Shown in pieces: positions 29,683 through 39,772 of a DNA stretch of 64,000 bases. Position 1 is the stretch's first letter; each line of letters opens with the position of its first letter. The stretch is from positions 2,718,501 to 2,782,500 of the forward strand of contig NC_037092.1 of assembly GCF_002994745.2 (NCBI RefSeq), given 5' to 3'. A model generated the notes under the pieces. That model saw only the letters and a list, made by a program, of their open reading frames with translations, was not told where the DNA came from and did not search any database. The position numbers and the translations under genes were made by a program. Origin of the DNA: Rosa chinensis (taxonomy: Eukaryota; Streptophyta; Magnoliopsida; Rosales; Rosaceae).

Positions 29683-29840
29683 TTGAAGCGCGGATTACTC
29701 CCTACTTCAAGCAAAACCTAGAAATTCCCAGAACAGAAATTCCCAGAAATTCAAAACAAAACCCAGACCATTTTGAAGCGCGGATTACTCCCCACTTCAA
29801 GCAAAACCCAGAAATTCCCAGAAATTCAAAGCAAAACCCA
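29683..29840. repeat. Direct duplication upstream of the antisense gene
   Basis: A block of about 73 bp containing CAGACCATTTTGAAGCGCGG and ATTCCCAGAAATTC occurs twice in tandem (from about 29683 and 29758). It lies just upstream of the antisense gene's start. Confidence 0.75.
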
Positions 29841-30316
29841 GAGAATGGAACAAACCCAAAAATCTAAAGCAAGAAGTAAAACCCACACTGTCTTGTTCGT
29901 GTTCTTCTTTACGCAAACAACACAGAAGAGCAAACCCACAACAGAAAAACATCCATGGCAGAAACAGAAACGAGAGACCAGACAAAATCATACAAACAAG
30001 GCGAGAAATCTAACCTCTTCTTCAACAGGCAATCGATCTATCACTCCACAAGCACGCACACTTCTCCCTTGGCTCTCCCTTTTCCCCTCTGCAAATCTTC
30101 AAGGTTTTCTGAGTTTTTTCACGAATGTGAAGGGAAACAATCGGTTTCCCTCTTAAATTCAATCTCCAAAGCATCAGGGCCGTTGAAACCGAAAAGTCCT
30201 TAACCACAAGATTGCTACACGTGTCCCACGCCTCTCCCCAGTTCTCGAGATTGGCAGATGAGAGGACGGGCATTTATTGCACAACCCAGTCTACCCCACG
30301 TGGCTGACATGCACCG

Positions 30317-31158
30317 CTTACCCCATCGGGTATCAGAGCCAAGTCCTCTCTCTACCCCATTGGGTACCAGAGGCTCAAAATTCTCTACCCCATCGGGTAT
30401 CAGAGCCAAGTTCTCTTTCTCTACCCCATCGGGTATCAGAGCCAAGTTCTCTCTCTCTACCCCATCGGGTATCAGAGCCAAGTCCTCTCTCTACCCCATT
30501 GGGTACCGGAGGCTCAAAATTCTCTACCCCATCGGGTATCATAGCCAAGTTCTCTCTCTCTACCCCATCGGGTATCAGAGCCAAGTCCTCTCTCTACCCC
30601 ATTAGGTACCAGAGGCTCAAAATTCTCTACCCCATCGGGTATCAGAGCCAAGTCCTCTCTCTACCCCATTGGGTACCGGAGGCTCAAAATTCTCTACCCC
30701 ATCGGGTATCAGAGCCAAGTTCTCTTTCTCTACCCCATCGGGTATCAGAGCCAAGTTCTCTCTCTCTACCCCATCGGGTATCAAAGCCAAGTCCTCTCTC
30801 TACCCCATTGGGTACCGGAGGCTCAAAATTCTCTACCCCATCGGGTATCAGAGCCAAGTCCTCTCTCTATCCCATTGGGTACCGGAGGCTCAAAATTTTC
30901 TACCCCATCGGGTATCATAGCCAAGTTCTCTCTCTCTACCCCATCGGGTATCAGAGCCAAGTCCTCTCTCTTCCCCATTGGGTACCGGAGGCTCAAAACT
31001 CTCTACTCCATCGGGTATCAGAGCCAAGTCCTCTCTCTACCCCATTGGGTACCGGAGGCTCAAAATTTTCTACCCCATCGGGTATCATAGCCAAGTTCTC
31101 TCTCTCTACCCCATCGGGTATCAGAGCCAAGTCCTTTCTCCACCCCATCTAGTACCAG
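30317..31158. repeat. Two-component tandem array in the Gypsy 3' region
   Basis: Sixteen A units of about 36 bp with core CCCATCGGGTATCAGAGCC alternate irregularly with nine B units of about 33 bp with core CCCATTGGGTACCGGAGGC. Twelve A units keep TATCAGAGCC exactly. The array begins about 0.7 kb upstream of the antisense ATG and ends about 180 bp before the 3' LTR. Arrays in the 3' untranslated region are a known hypervariable feature of Tat-group elements. Confidence 0.95.
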
Positions 31159-31230
31159 GGACTCAACCGTCCTATCACAGCGCGTAGATTACCTACCTAC
31201 AGAGTAACCCGCTCAAGATTTCTCTTATAC

Positions 31231-31334
31231 GGGAACTTGGGGGACTCCCTATAGGCACACTAGTGCCAAACCGTGAGACAAAATAATAATAAGTCCCCAC
31301 CTAAGAAGCATCTTGAACGGGAACTTGGGGGACT
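31231..31334 (+). other. Polypurine tract, present twice
   Basis: GGGAACTTGGGGGACT occurs at 31231-31246 and again at 31319-31334, the second abutting the 3' LTR. The second is the expected priming site for plus-strand DNA. Confidence 0.75.
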
Positions 31335-31817
31335 TGTACATACTGGGTAAGTCTCAACTAAGTTTGGCACTATCGGCTGGGCCCCATCGGTACTCTCAGG
31401 TACTATGCCATGGGCCGGGTTCACGACCCACCATGGCAGGGCCCATATGGGATGCCACCCCGGGCACCCAGGGCCCGGGACAAGGCCATATCAGCCCATC
31501 TATTTACAAAACAAGAAGGCTGATATGGCATCAGAAGAACAACCTGTGTCCCACATCGAAGCTAGGGGAGACTCCTTTCCCATGCTCGAGTATAAAGACA
31601 TTAGCACAACCACCTTTTACGGGTAATAACTCCTTTGTCCACTATTTACTTAATGCACATCTATTAGTTTCTCACTCAGGCATCGGAGAGGTGTAAACCG
31701 TCCGGTACGGTTTACCCCTCTAACATTGTGTTCTTGATACAGGATTTAAGAGTTGGATCGGTACCCCAGACGGTATAGCATTCTGTGTGAGGTACCCGGA
31801 GAAAACCACCAGAAACA
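31335..31817 (+). repeat. 3' LTR of the nested Gypsy
   Basis: Partner of 20809-21291, followed by the GCCAG target duplication. Confidence 0.95.
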
Positions 31818-31822
31818 GCCAG

Positions 31823-33015
31823 ATTTGTAGTCTTTAACCCTTCACTCTAGATCATCTTCTTGATCTTCTTGATCTTCTTGTTCCATATAGTGAGCTTCTC
31901 TTGCTTCACAATATGCTTTGTAGGCGGTGACAATTTCTCCACAAGCTCTATAAATGTGTGCCCAATGATCAGACACTCCACATCGAGAACATACATCTCT
32001 TTGCTCAAACTTCATTGATTGAGGTGCTTTGAAAGCGTCATTTAGATGGCTCTTAGTGTTGGTGGCGCCACCAACATGGCCAGAGGCGTTGCCTCCCTCT
32101 CTCTTTCCACGTTTACCTCTTCGGTTCCGTGTTCGCCTATTTTGGCGATTACCTTTCCAAGTAGAGCGATTATATGGACTAGAACGTCCAAATGTATTCC
32201 TAAGATTAGGGTTTCACTCTTGGCGCCCTCTTTTTGGGCCGCGACTATAATTGGATTCCGGAATATGCTCTGTTCCCACAGATCTCGAATTATAGTTCTT
32301 CACAAGGATGTTGTCATGCTTTTCAGTGACATTCATAGCTCCAATGAGCTCATGAAACCTTGTAATTTGTCTTGCAGTGACATCGATTCGATAGTTCTTA
32401 GCAACCATCAATGCAGAGACAGGGAAAGTAAAGAGAGTCTTCTCAATCAACATCGCATTTGTGATCTCTTTACCACAAAATTCCATTAAGGATTTAATGC
32501 GAAGTGCTTCCGAGTTGTAGTCAAGAACTGACTTGAAATCACAGAAGCGGAGGCTATGCCATCTCACCTCTAGGTCAGGAAGCAGGGAGTCAAAGACATT
32601 GCCAAATCTATCTTCGAGTGAGACCCACAGCCTTCTGGGGTCTTCTTCATTCATACACTTGGTACTAGAGCAAATCATACATATGACGAGTCATTAGGAT
32701 GATGGCTTTCGCCTTATTTGCCTCTAAGGCTGCTCTATTTGCTTCCAAAGCTTGAGCTTGCTCAACAGTTAGCACGTCCTGGCTAGGCTCGAGAATCTTA
32801 TCCAAGATTCCATCGGCCTTGAGATGCTGGCGGATATCACGAACCCACCTGTGATATTCAGATCCAGTTGTTCCCAATGGAGCAAAGTCCAATTTGTTCA
32901 AGTTACTCGTCCTGAAAGAGAACAAGAAATTAGGGTTAGTTTCGGAGCGAAAAAGGCTACCACGAAAACAAATAAAATTTCTGAGCGTAGTCACTTCCAA
33001 GAAATTCGATTCCAA
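31823..33015 (-). pseudogene. Gag of the outer Copia
   Basis: On the minus strand, a 5' piece (33015-32665: KLDFAPLGTTGSEYHRWVRD, LEANKAKAIILMTRHM) and a second piece (32678-32214: RRLWVSLEDRFGNVFDSLLP, LDYNSEALRIKSLMEFCG) form a UBN2-type gag. A zinc-knuckle relic (CSRCGVSDHWAH) lies near 32000. Frameshifts separate the parts. The nested Gypsy element inserted just after this zinc region. Confidence 0.85.
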
Positions 33016-33359
33016 GAGGGGTAGGATTAGATCGAAACAATGATGTTTGCAGTCGATCGTTTTATCTCAACAAACTCTAAGTTTGGAGAACTCTACAAGC
33101 TCCAAGCTTGGAGTGAGCACGAACCCCCACAGTTCGGCTTAATTGGTCTCCCCTATGATAAAGAAAGGGGGTAGAAGAAGGGAGGTTGCAAGTCCCCGAA
33201 AAAAAGAAGCGAAAAAGAATAAAAAACTTCAAAAACGGGAACTTTTAGTAAACCATACCTCTTAGGATTGCAGAGCGTATTCGATCCTCGTTGTAGGATT
33301 GCAGACGAGCTTCAGTCCTAGGCGAATCAAACTTGTTGAAATTCGGAGCAAATTCGCTT

Positions 33360-33725
33360 CTGAACAGCTCTCACTCCGATTGGTGTACAGGTCTCAAAAC
33401 GACTCCAATAGGGCTTACATTTGGAGTTTAGATAGAAGAGACAGATGTGAACAACTTTGATGAAGGAAGAATTTTGATCTGAAGTTCTGAACTAGGCGTT
33501 TCGGGGCTTGCAAACTGACTAATATGCACATGAACGAGCATGCTGAACAGCTCCCACCTCGAATGGTATACATGTCTCAAAACGATTCCAATATGGCTGA
33601 AATTTGGAGGTCAGATAGAAGAGATAGAGATGAACAACTTTTATGAATAAAGTATTTTGATCAGAGGTTCCCAACAAGACGTTTCGGCGCGTGAAAGCAG
33701 ACTGATCTGCATAGAAACGAGTGTG
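33360..33725. repeat. Tandem duplication in the outer Copia 5' leader
   Basis: Two diverged copies of about 183 bp (33360-33542 and 33543-33725). Both start CTGAACAGCTC and share GTCTCAAAACGA, AGATAGAAGAGA and GCGTTTCGG-like blocks. They lie between gag and the 5' LTR. Confidence 0.85.
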
Positions 33726-33916
33726 TTGCTGTGCTGCAGGGGGCAGCAGGCATGCGGCAATGCTGCAGGGGCAGTAGGCGGCACACGGGTGCGCAAGGGC
33801 TGCAGGGGCAGCATAGGGCATGGCTAACAAGGGCTAGGAGCTTGCGGCAGTTTTGGTGAGAAGAGTTTTCGGGTTTTTTGTTTTTAGGGCTAGGGTTAGG
33901 GCTCGTGCTGATAACG

Positions 33917-34134
33917 TGTTGTAGAGAAACTGAATTTGAGAGGAATTTGCTGTGTGTTCTCATTGATAATAGGGGCCTCTTTATATAGAGGATTACAATG
34001 CATAGAATCTCAATCATACAAGGAAAGTAATCGTACATTGATTAGGAATCTAGATCCTTCTAATTGAACCCTATTACCACTAGGTCAAGTAACCTAGAGT
34101 TTGGGCTAAACACAAATAGAGATATCCTTAAACA
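33917..34134 (-). repeat. 5' LTR (element sense) of the outer Copia
   Basis: Partner of 16554-16770. On the minus strand it is followed directly by GTTATCAGCACGAGC, a leader/primer-site sequence common in plant Copia elements. Confidence 0.9.
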
Positions 34135-34139
34135 TTACT

Positions 34140-34767
34140 TAATTTTTACGATTTTTCAAAGTCAAAAAACAATAAAATTTATATGAAAAAAAATTATTTA
34201 AATTTTCAGTATTTTGTCAATTAGAACATGTTTTAAAAATCATGCTTTATGAATTATGAGCTTATGGTAATATTAAGAAAAAATAGTGTTAAAAAAGTTT
34301 AATCGGTAATTTGGTTCTCCTTTTCTAAAGTTCAAAAGACAGAATCAAATATCAATAAACAGATTTACTTAATAATTGTTGCTCGTTTTATGAATTAGAG
34401 ACTTACGAATCAGAAAATATATTATTTTTCATGTTTGGTAATTAAAATATTTTCCGATAAGAAAAGGATGGGAAATTAAAAACCTCCTTTTACCTTGTGA
34501 TGTAATTTTCCCTCTCATTTTGTAACACTATGAGAGCACTATCTATTACTTTTTCATTGTTACACCATAATGAAATCTTGATTTCTCATCCTAGGAACTA
34601 CTTCCTCAACAAGTTCACCAAACGAAATAAGACCAAAGAATATAGGGATTGAGGTCCCAAAATTTGATAAAAATATATATTAGTTACTATATGTGATGTA
34701 ATAGATCGTTTGATCAAGCTAAAGATTGGCGAGCCAGCCGAGCCACCACACTAATTAATGAAGACTC
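34140..34767. other. AT-rich spacer
   Basis: No gene, repeat or element boundary that I can recognise. Confidence 0.4.
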
Positions 34768-34770
34768 TTA

Positions 34771-34941
34771 GAGCAAGTTTACCTGTTGGGTCACCAGGTC
34801 ACATATTATTCACTGCTTTTTAGTGTATATTTTCATTCTATGGGTCACGAAATACACTGTGTCTGTAACCCAGATGGTGAAATTAACACTAAAAAGTAGT
34901 AAATAGTGGGTGACTTGGTGACCCAATGGGTGAACTTGCTC
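34771..34941. mobile_element. 171-bp MITE, TTA target site
   Basis: Inverted repeats of about 35 bp (GAGCAAGTTTACC at the left, its near-complement GGTGAACTTGCTC at the right, then GGGTCACC blocks) flanked by TTA on both sides (34768-34770, 34942-34944). A 3-bp TTA duplication points to the PIF/Harbinger (Tourist) group. Non-coding. Confidence 0.85.
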
Positions 34942-34998
34942 TTAGTCCAAGTCTTCTCTTCGATCGAAATGATGGTTCCAAAATAGGCAATAATAAAA

Positions 34999-35691
34999 CG
35001 GGAAAATAGCACCAATGGTCACTAAATTATGACGTACTTATTTGACACTTAACTCACTGTATTTTCAACAATATCACTTAACTCACTCAGTTTTACATCC
35101 GTCTTTCACTTAACTCACTACAGTTAATTCTACCGTTAAAAGCCGTTAAAATTGAGGGTATATTTGTCAAAACACTTAAAAATCATTTTAAACTTAAAAA
35201 AACTACATTTATTAGACTTTTTTTCAATTTTTTAAAATTTCTGAAATTTCTAACAAAAAATGATTTTTTTAACGTAAATATAATTTGAAAACAATTGTCT
35301 TTTTTTTTAAAAAAAAAAAAGTTAGAAATGCATTTTTTTAGTGTTTAGACAAATATACCATCAATTTACATTTATTAGACTTTTTTAAATTTTTTAAATT
35401 TATGAGATGTCTAATAAAAAATGATTTTTTAACTTAAATATAATTTGAAAAAAAATTTCTTTTTTTTATTTTAAAAAAATTATCTTTTAAAAAAATAAGT
35501 TAGAAATGCATTTTTTTAGTATTTAGACAAATATACCCTCAATTTTAATAGTTTTTAACAGCAGAATTAACGACAGTGAGTTAAATGAAAGACGGATGTA
35601 AAACTGAGTGAGTTAAGTGATATTGTTGAAAATACAGTGAGTTAAGTATCGAATAAGTCATAACTCAGTGATCATTGATGATGTTTCCCCG
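34999..35691. mobile_element. Mutator-like non-autonomous element
   Basis: Inverted repeats of about 150 bp (containing CTCACTGTATTTTCAACAAT on the left and its complement on the right), outer ends CGGGAAAA and TTTCCCCG. TAATAAAA (8 bp; 9 bp if the edge base is moved) flanks both sides. The interior is an AT-rich direct duplication (about 35202-35360 and 35361-35550) sharing ATTTATTAGACTTTTTT and GTTAGAAATGCATTTTTTTA. It lies just upstream of the kinase-less CRK copy. Confidence 0.85.
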
Positions 35692-35739
35692 TAATAAAAC
35701 AGGAGAGCTATTAGAAAGAACAAAACAACCACAGGACAC

Positions 35740-35745
35740 GGTCAA
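35740..35745 (-). promoter_or_regulatory. W-box in the 36060 gene promoter
   Basis: GGTCAA, i.e. TTGACC on the minus strand, about 315 bp upstream of the ATG. WRKY binding is an inference. Confidence 0.3.
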
Positions 35746-36003
35746 AGTCTTCTCTTAACTTTTCCTCGTTCTTGCACGTTGAGCAGCCTAATTAGACCAA
35801 CAACCCGTACGGAGGGGAAAAAAAAAACTGTTAATGTAATTGCAAATGAATTTACAGCATGAATTTAGAACATCATTGATGTCTGTATCGAAAAAACACC
35901 ATTGATGTAACATCAATGCTTATACATATGTAAATTATTTTCAACGTCAGAGAGGGTTGATGACCTATTATAGAACCAATGTTTGTCAAGTGGAGTTTTT
36001 GCT

Positions 36004-36010
36004 TATAAAA
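36004..36010 (+). promoter_or_regulatory. TATA box of the truncated CRK gene
   Basis: TATAAAA 50 bp before the ATG at 36060. This supports 36060 as the start over the earlier in-frame ATG at 35957. Confidence 0.6.
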
Positions 36011-36059
36011 CAGAGTACTCCATCATTGCTTGAAACTACAGTGAGGTTAAACATAGAAA

Positions 36060-37518
36060 TGAAATCTTCAACATCGTTGCTTTTCATTTTTGCCACTATT
36101 ATCGTTGCTCCGGCCATAGTTGACGCTCAATGCACTACCAATGCTGACTACTGCTGGAGCTGTAATACTACTACTAATGCCACCACCGCCTACAAACAAA
36201 ACCTCAACACACTCCTCGTCTCTTTGTCTTCCAACAACCAAACCAACTACGGGTTCCTCAATTTGTCTCTGGGAACTGGCACCAACAAAGTGAATGTAAT
36301 TGCACTCTGTAGAGGAGACCTTGCCCAAGACCAGTGTCGTAGTTGTTACGGCGAAGCCAACATCATTCTCTCTCAGAATTGCTCTAATCATCACGAAGCA
36401 ATCATATGGGCCCTGCGTTGCACTGTTCGATACTCGAACATCACCATGTTCGGAATCGAAGAAGACGAGCCCGCTCGGTTGTTGCCGAGCCCTAACAGTG
36501 CGTCAAACCCTGAAGATTTCAAGCTGGTGCTTAATCCCTTGTTGGAAACTTTGAGCCGAAATGCATCATCGGGGGATTCGATGAAGAAATTTGCAGCAGG
36601 ACATGCGCCTGTCCCTGCAGGAAGTGAAACAAATCAAACCATATATGCAAGTGCTCAGTGCAGTCCTGATCTGGACAAGCAAAACTGCAGTGAGTGCCTT
36701 GAAGATTCTATTAAGGATATTCCTAAATGTTGTGAAGGAAAGGATGGAGGGAGGGTTCTTAAACCCAGCTGTACTCTGAGGTTTGAGGGAGGAATGTTCT
36801 ATGAGCCTTCAGCTGATTCGCTAATAAACATTTCTACAGCCACTCCGCCCCCTACAGCCACAGAAGGTATTGGTTATTTTTGTTTGCTAATTTACTTTTG
36901 GGAGGGACACACAATTTTATAATCGTCTGGGTACTTCCGAAATCTTTTCAAAAAAGATTGGATACTTTCCATTAAATGAATGAACTTTGTGCACGTTGGT
37001 ATTAGGAGTAACGAGCATTTCAAATTGATTATGTATATGTTAATATGTATTATGTGTTAGATTTTTTATGAAGATGGTGGAAAGGTTGGAGACGAAGGAA
37101 AAACAGAGGAAAGCAAAGAAAAATCTGACAGCTAGATTATTACAAAAGGACATAATTGCTTACAGTAAAAGATAATAAGAGTCCCTAATTTTACGAACTT
37201 GACTATTATCTATGTGGACTCTGACCATCTGTTAACATTATGTATCCACTCTTAACCAATACAAACTTTTCAGAGTTTTGATAATTTTATTTGAAGGTAG
37301 TGCAAGCAGTTTAACCTCAGAAATGTCATTTTTAAAAATATTTTAAAATAAATAATTCAGATTAGATAACACATGCAGATTACTAATAATGCAATTCTTG
37401 TGATTTTTTTTTTTCAGGAAATAAAACAAGTAACATAACGATAAAAGTATCACCATCATCGTTCTTCCAATTGCTATTGTTAGTATTATGCTTATCATCA
37501 GCATTGGTCTTGTTTTAG
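36060..37518 (+). CDS. Kinase-less CRK ectodomain with frameshifted membrane exon
   Basis: Exon 1 (36060-36866) has a signal peptide (MKSSTSLLFIFATIIVAPAI, cleaved near VDA) and two DUF26 motifs (CRGDLAQDQCRSC near residue 82, CSPDLDKQNCSEC near 200). It joins exon 2 (37418-37518) by GT-AG in phase 1. In that phase exon 2 reads GNKTSNITIKVSPSSFFQLL and ends at TAG after a leucine-rich tail. The neighbouring frame reads IVLPIAIVSIMLIISIGLVL, a normal CRK membrane helix, so one base was probably lost near 37447. No kinase exon follows. The gene may still make a secreted or tail-anchored DUF26 protein; it is otherwise a pseudogene. Confidence 0.7.
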
Positions 37519-39756
37519 GACGAGAAGGAAGGGAAGGGCCAAACTTGGAAGTTTTAATTTGTGCAGGTCTGTATTTCTATTTATTTGGATTTAGACCCTT
37601 GAGACAACTGAGATATCCTATTGAATTGGCCGGAAATTGTAACTCTATTTTTCTTTTCAAATAATATGTACTATGATTTATGTGCATATGCACAAAAATA
37701 CTTGCATATGCATGCAGTCATACAAATTGCAAATTTCTATTTGATCTCATTTGTACTGATCTTGTCCCGTTTTTGGGAAGTGTTATGTGAAGCAACCAAT
37801 TAATGTTAAATGCAATTAGTTACAAAATTGAGAGTATATTAAAATTCCTCAATTAACAAAGGTAAAATGGTCACATCTTGCAACAAATAACGTTTGACTT
37901 ATAATGGCTAGGGTAAAGTGGTGAACTGAAAAAATAATAAGGTGGTAGTGGTAGTAACCCTAATTCTTGTGAGATAAAAGCTAAATATTAATTTCTTGTG
38001 AGACCTAGTTTTTATTGTTTGCCTATGAAAAATCTCAAGCACGATCGACCAAAATATAACTAATTGTAATGGTAATAATGTAAAGTTTGTTTTTACCTAT
38101 TCATCTCATTGACTCATTCTACATTTCGGTAGTGGAGCATCACTACTTATTGGTGTGAATTTATCCCACCAATACCCAAAGCGATGCATATCTAGCTTTA
38201 GATAATTTGGGACTTATCACTTTTGAAGAGAAACTTGCCACGTGACTTGGCTCAGTCTTAATCATTAGCTATATATTTTAAAATAATTGTGTGGGTACAG
38301 TTCATGTTTCATATTATGCCATGTCGACAGTTTATGTTCCACCAATGGCTGTGCCTGGTTATTCCAATAATCCCTCACATGTCTAATGGCAACAGCTACT
38401 TGTTGATGCCCGGAGGTGATTCCGGATTCCCACCTAAATGCGTGCGAAGTGTGAACAGCCTCAACCAAGGAGTTCAGCAATTTAAGCTCCCTGCTAAAAG
38501 CCCCACTGGCTTTTGTTGGTCTTTTTGCGGGGTGAGGGTTTTGATGTAATTTCTTCTTTTTAAATAAATTATTCATGTCTTAACGAGGTGTCATAGAAAA
38601 AAAAAAGAAAAAAAAAAACAAATGTCCTATTGGCTTTGAAAATTATACTAACCCAACTAGTTATAGTTATGCAACGAATGTCTCTAGTGTAGTTAAGTTA
38701 GAGGTGTCACTGAGCTAGTTTTTAACTAGCTATAAATCAAATGGAAAATCACAAGGCCAGATTTCTAAAGTATATATTAATTGAATGTGTCTCTTAAATT
38801 GTACAAGGTTAGATGAGTTGAAATACATGTAGGACTTTGAGTCCTATTATTGTATGAGATTGTAATTATCTTGTTTGTGTACCAAGGCAGGTTAGGTAAA
38901 TCACATTGTTTGCTGCCTTTTATATTGTTTTAAGAACTTGCTTCTATGTACTAAAACTAGTAGTTTCTCTTTATATTTCTTAAGATCCTTGTGTTAATGT
39001 CTCCTATGCTGGTCTTATTTTGAGGTTATTAGTTAATTGTTTGTAAGCTTCGTAACAATATTATTTGAAGTATTGTTATCTTATGAAATCATTCGTGAAG
39101 GAGAAGATAGTCAAGATCAAGGTTGCACTAAGTATTTTATTTTGCTATCAAGTGACTTATTGATAAGAAGTTCATTATGAATTTAAATTTTTTTTTTTTT
39201 TTTTTTTTTTTTTTAGTAAAAGTAGTAAATCTCCATTATTAGAAATGGTATATTCATGTTTATTAAAGCAATAATATAATGAAGTCAACCATTATTCTTG
39301 TGATGGCTTTCCACTCCTGGGACCCACATGTAAGAACTCACCATTGTTGGATTGGTGGTGATGATAAAATCTTGAGTGTTTTAAACGGCTCTCTCTAAAG
39401 CCCGTCATTTAAGGGGGTCGCTATTGCCCGTCATTCATTTTAGATAATGTTCTTTTGCCGTGCAATTGTCATCCAATGAAAATGAATGAATGCAAAAGTA
39501 AAAGACCAAAAGTTTGATTCGTTATGAACCCAAATGAACGTCTTCTCGAATGTTTGACTTTTCGCGCGACTTGATTTTTCATGAACTACTTCCTCTCATG
39601 CATCTCGACCAAACTCTTGCTGCAAACTATCCTTTCATGCTTGAGAAATTCATGCATATGGGCTGCCGCACCAAGTAGCGGTGCGGCCCCCCAATCAAAA
39701 ATCAGAAACCTTTATTCATTTTTCGAAAATATCATTGCTTATTAAAGTGAAATATC
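37519..39756. other. Intergenic, AT-rich, with small repeats
   Basis: No kinase exon of the truncated CRK is present. A 3'-end-like stretch with A-rich tail lies near 38450-38620, a T run at about 39189-39214, and a hairpin (GCCGCACC and GGTGCGGC) near 39663-39687. I see no supported gene. Confidence 0.4.
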
Positions 39757-39772
39757 AAAAATACCTCCTACT

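Larger units (their letters stand above)
20809..31817 (+). mobile_element. Tat-type Gypsy LTR retrotransposon nested in the outer Copia
   Basis: LTRs of 483 bp (20809-21291, 31335-31817) begin TGTACATACTGGG and end CCAGAAACA. The 5-bp target duplication GCCAG is exact (20804-20808, 31818-31822). Gag, protease, RT, RNase H, a second archaeal-type RNase H and integrase follow on the + strand; the double RNase H points to the Tat group. After integrase come an antisense gene (27328-29598), a tandem array (30317-31158) and a polypurine tract. The LTRs differ at about a dozen sites by eye (about 2.5%). Several stops interrupt gag and pol. Confidence 0.95.
16554..34134 (-). mobile_element. Older Copia LTR retrotransposon, split by a nested Gypsy element
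   Basis: LTRs of about 217 bp (16554-16770 and 33917-34134) begin TGTTGTAG and end TTAAACA. Flanks TTCCT (16549-16553) and TTACT (34135-34139) match at four of five bases, a worn target duplication. Read on the minus strand: gag (33015-31823), then, beyond the nested Gypsy insertion, integrase, RT and RNase H (20803-16900). Without the insert it would be about 6.6 kb. Many stops and frameshifts, and LTR divergence of roughly 3% by eye, make it older than its guest. Confidence 0.9.

Noticed and set aside
30317..31158. CRISPR-like array
   Set aside because: Units are contiguous, made of two related repeat types with no unique spacers, and lie inside a plant retrotransposon.
30258..31187. Long overlapping frames with Ser/Pro/Leu repeats in the Gypsy 3' region
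   Set aside because: They are translations of the tandem array in several frames. The unit lengths keep frames open by chance, and there is no codon signature or other gene evidence.
38265..38576. Frames on both strands near 38.3-38.6 kb
   Set aside because: No family resemblance, no splice context, and the region looks like a repeat 3' end with an A-rich tail.
39663..39687. microRNA hairpin
   Set aside because: The stem is only about 8 bp, far too short for a plant precursor.
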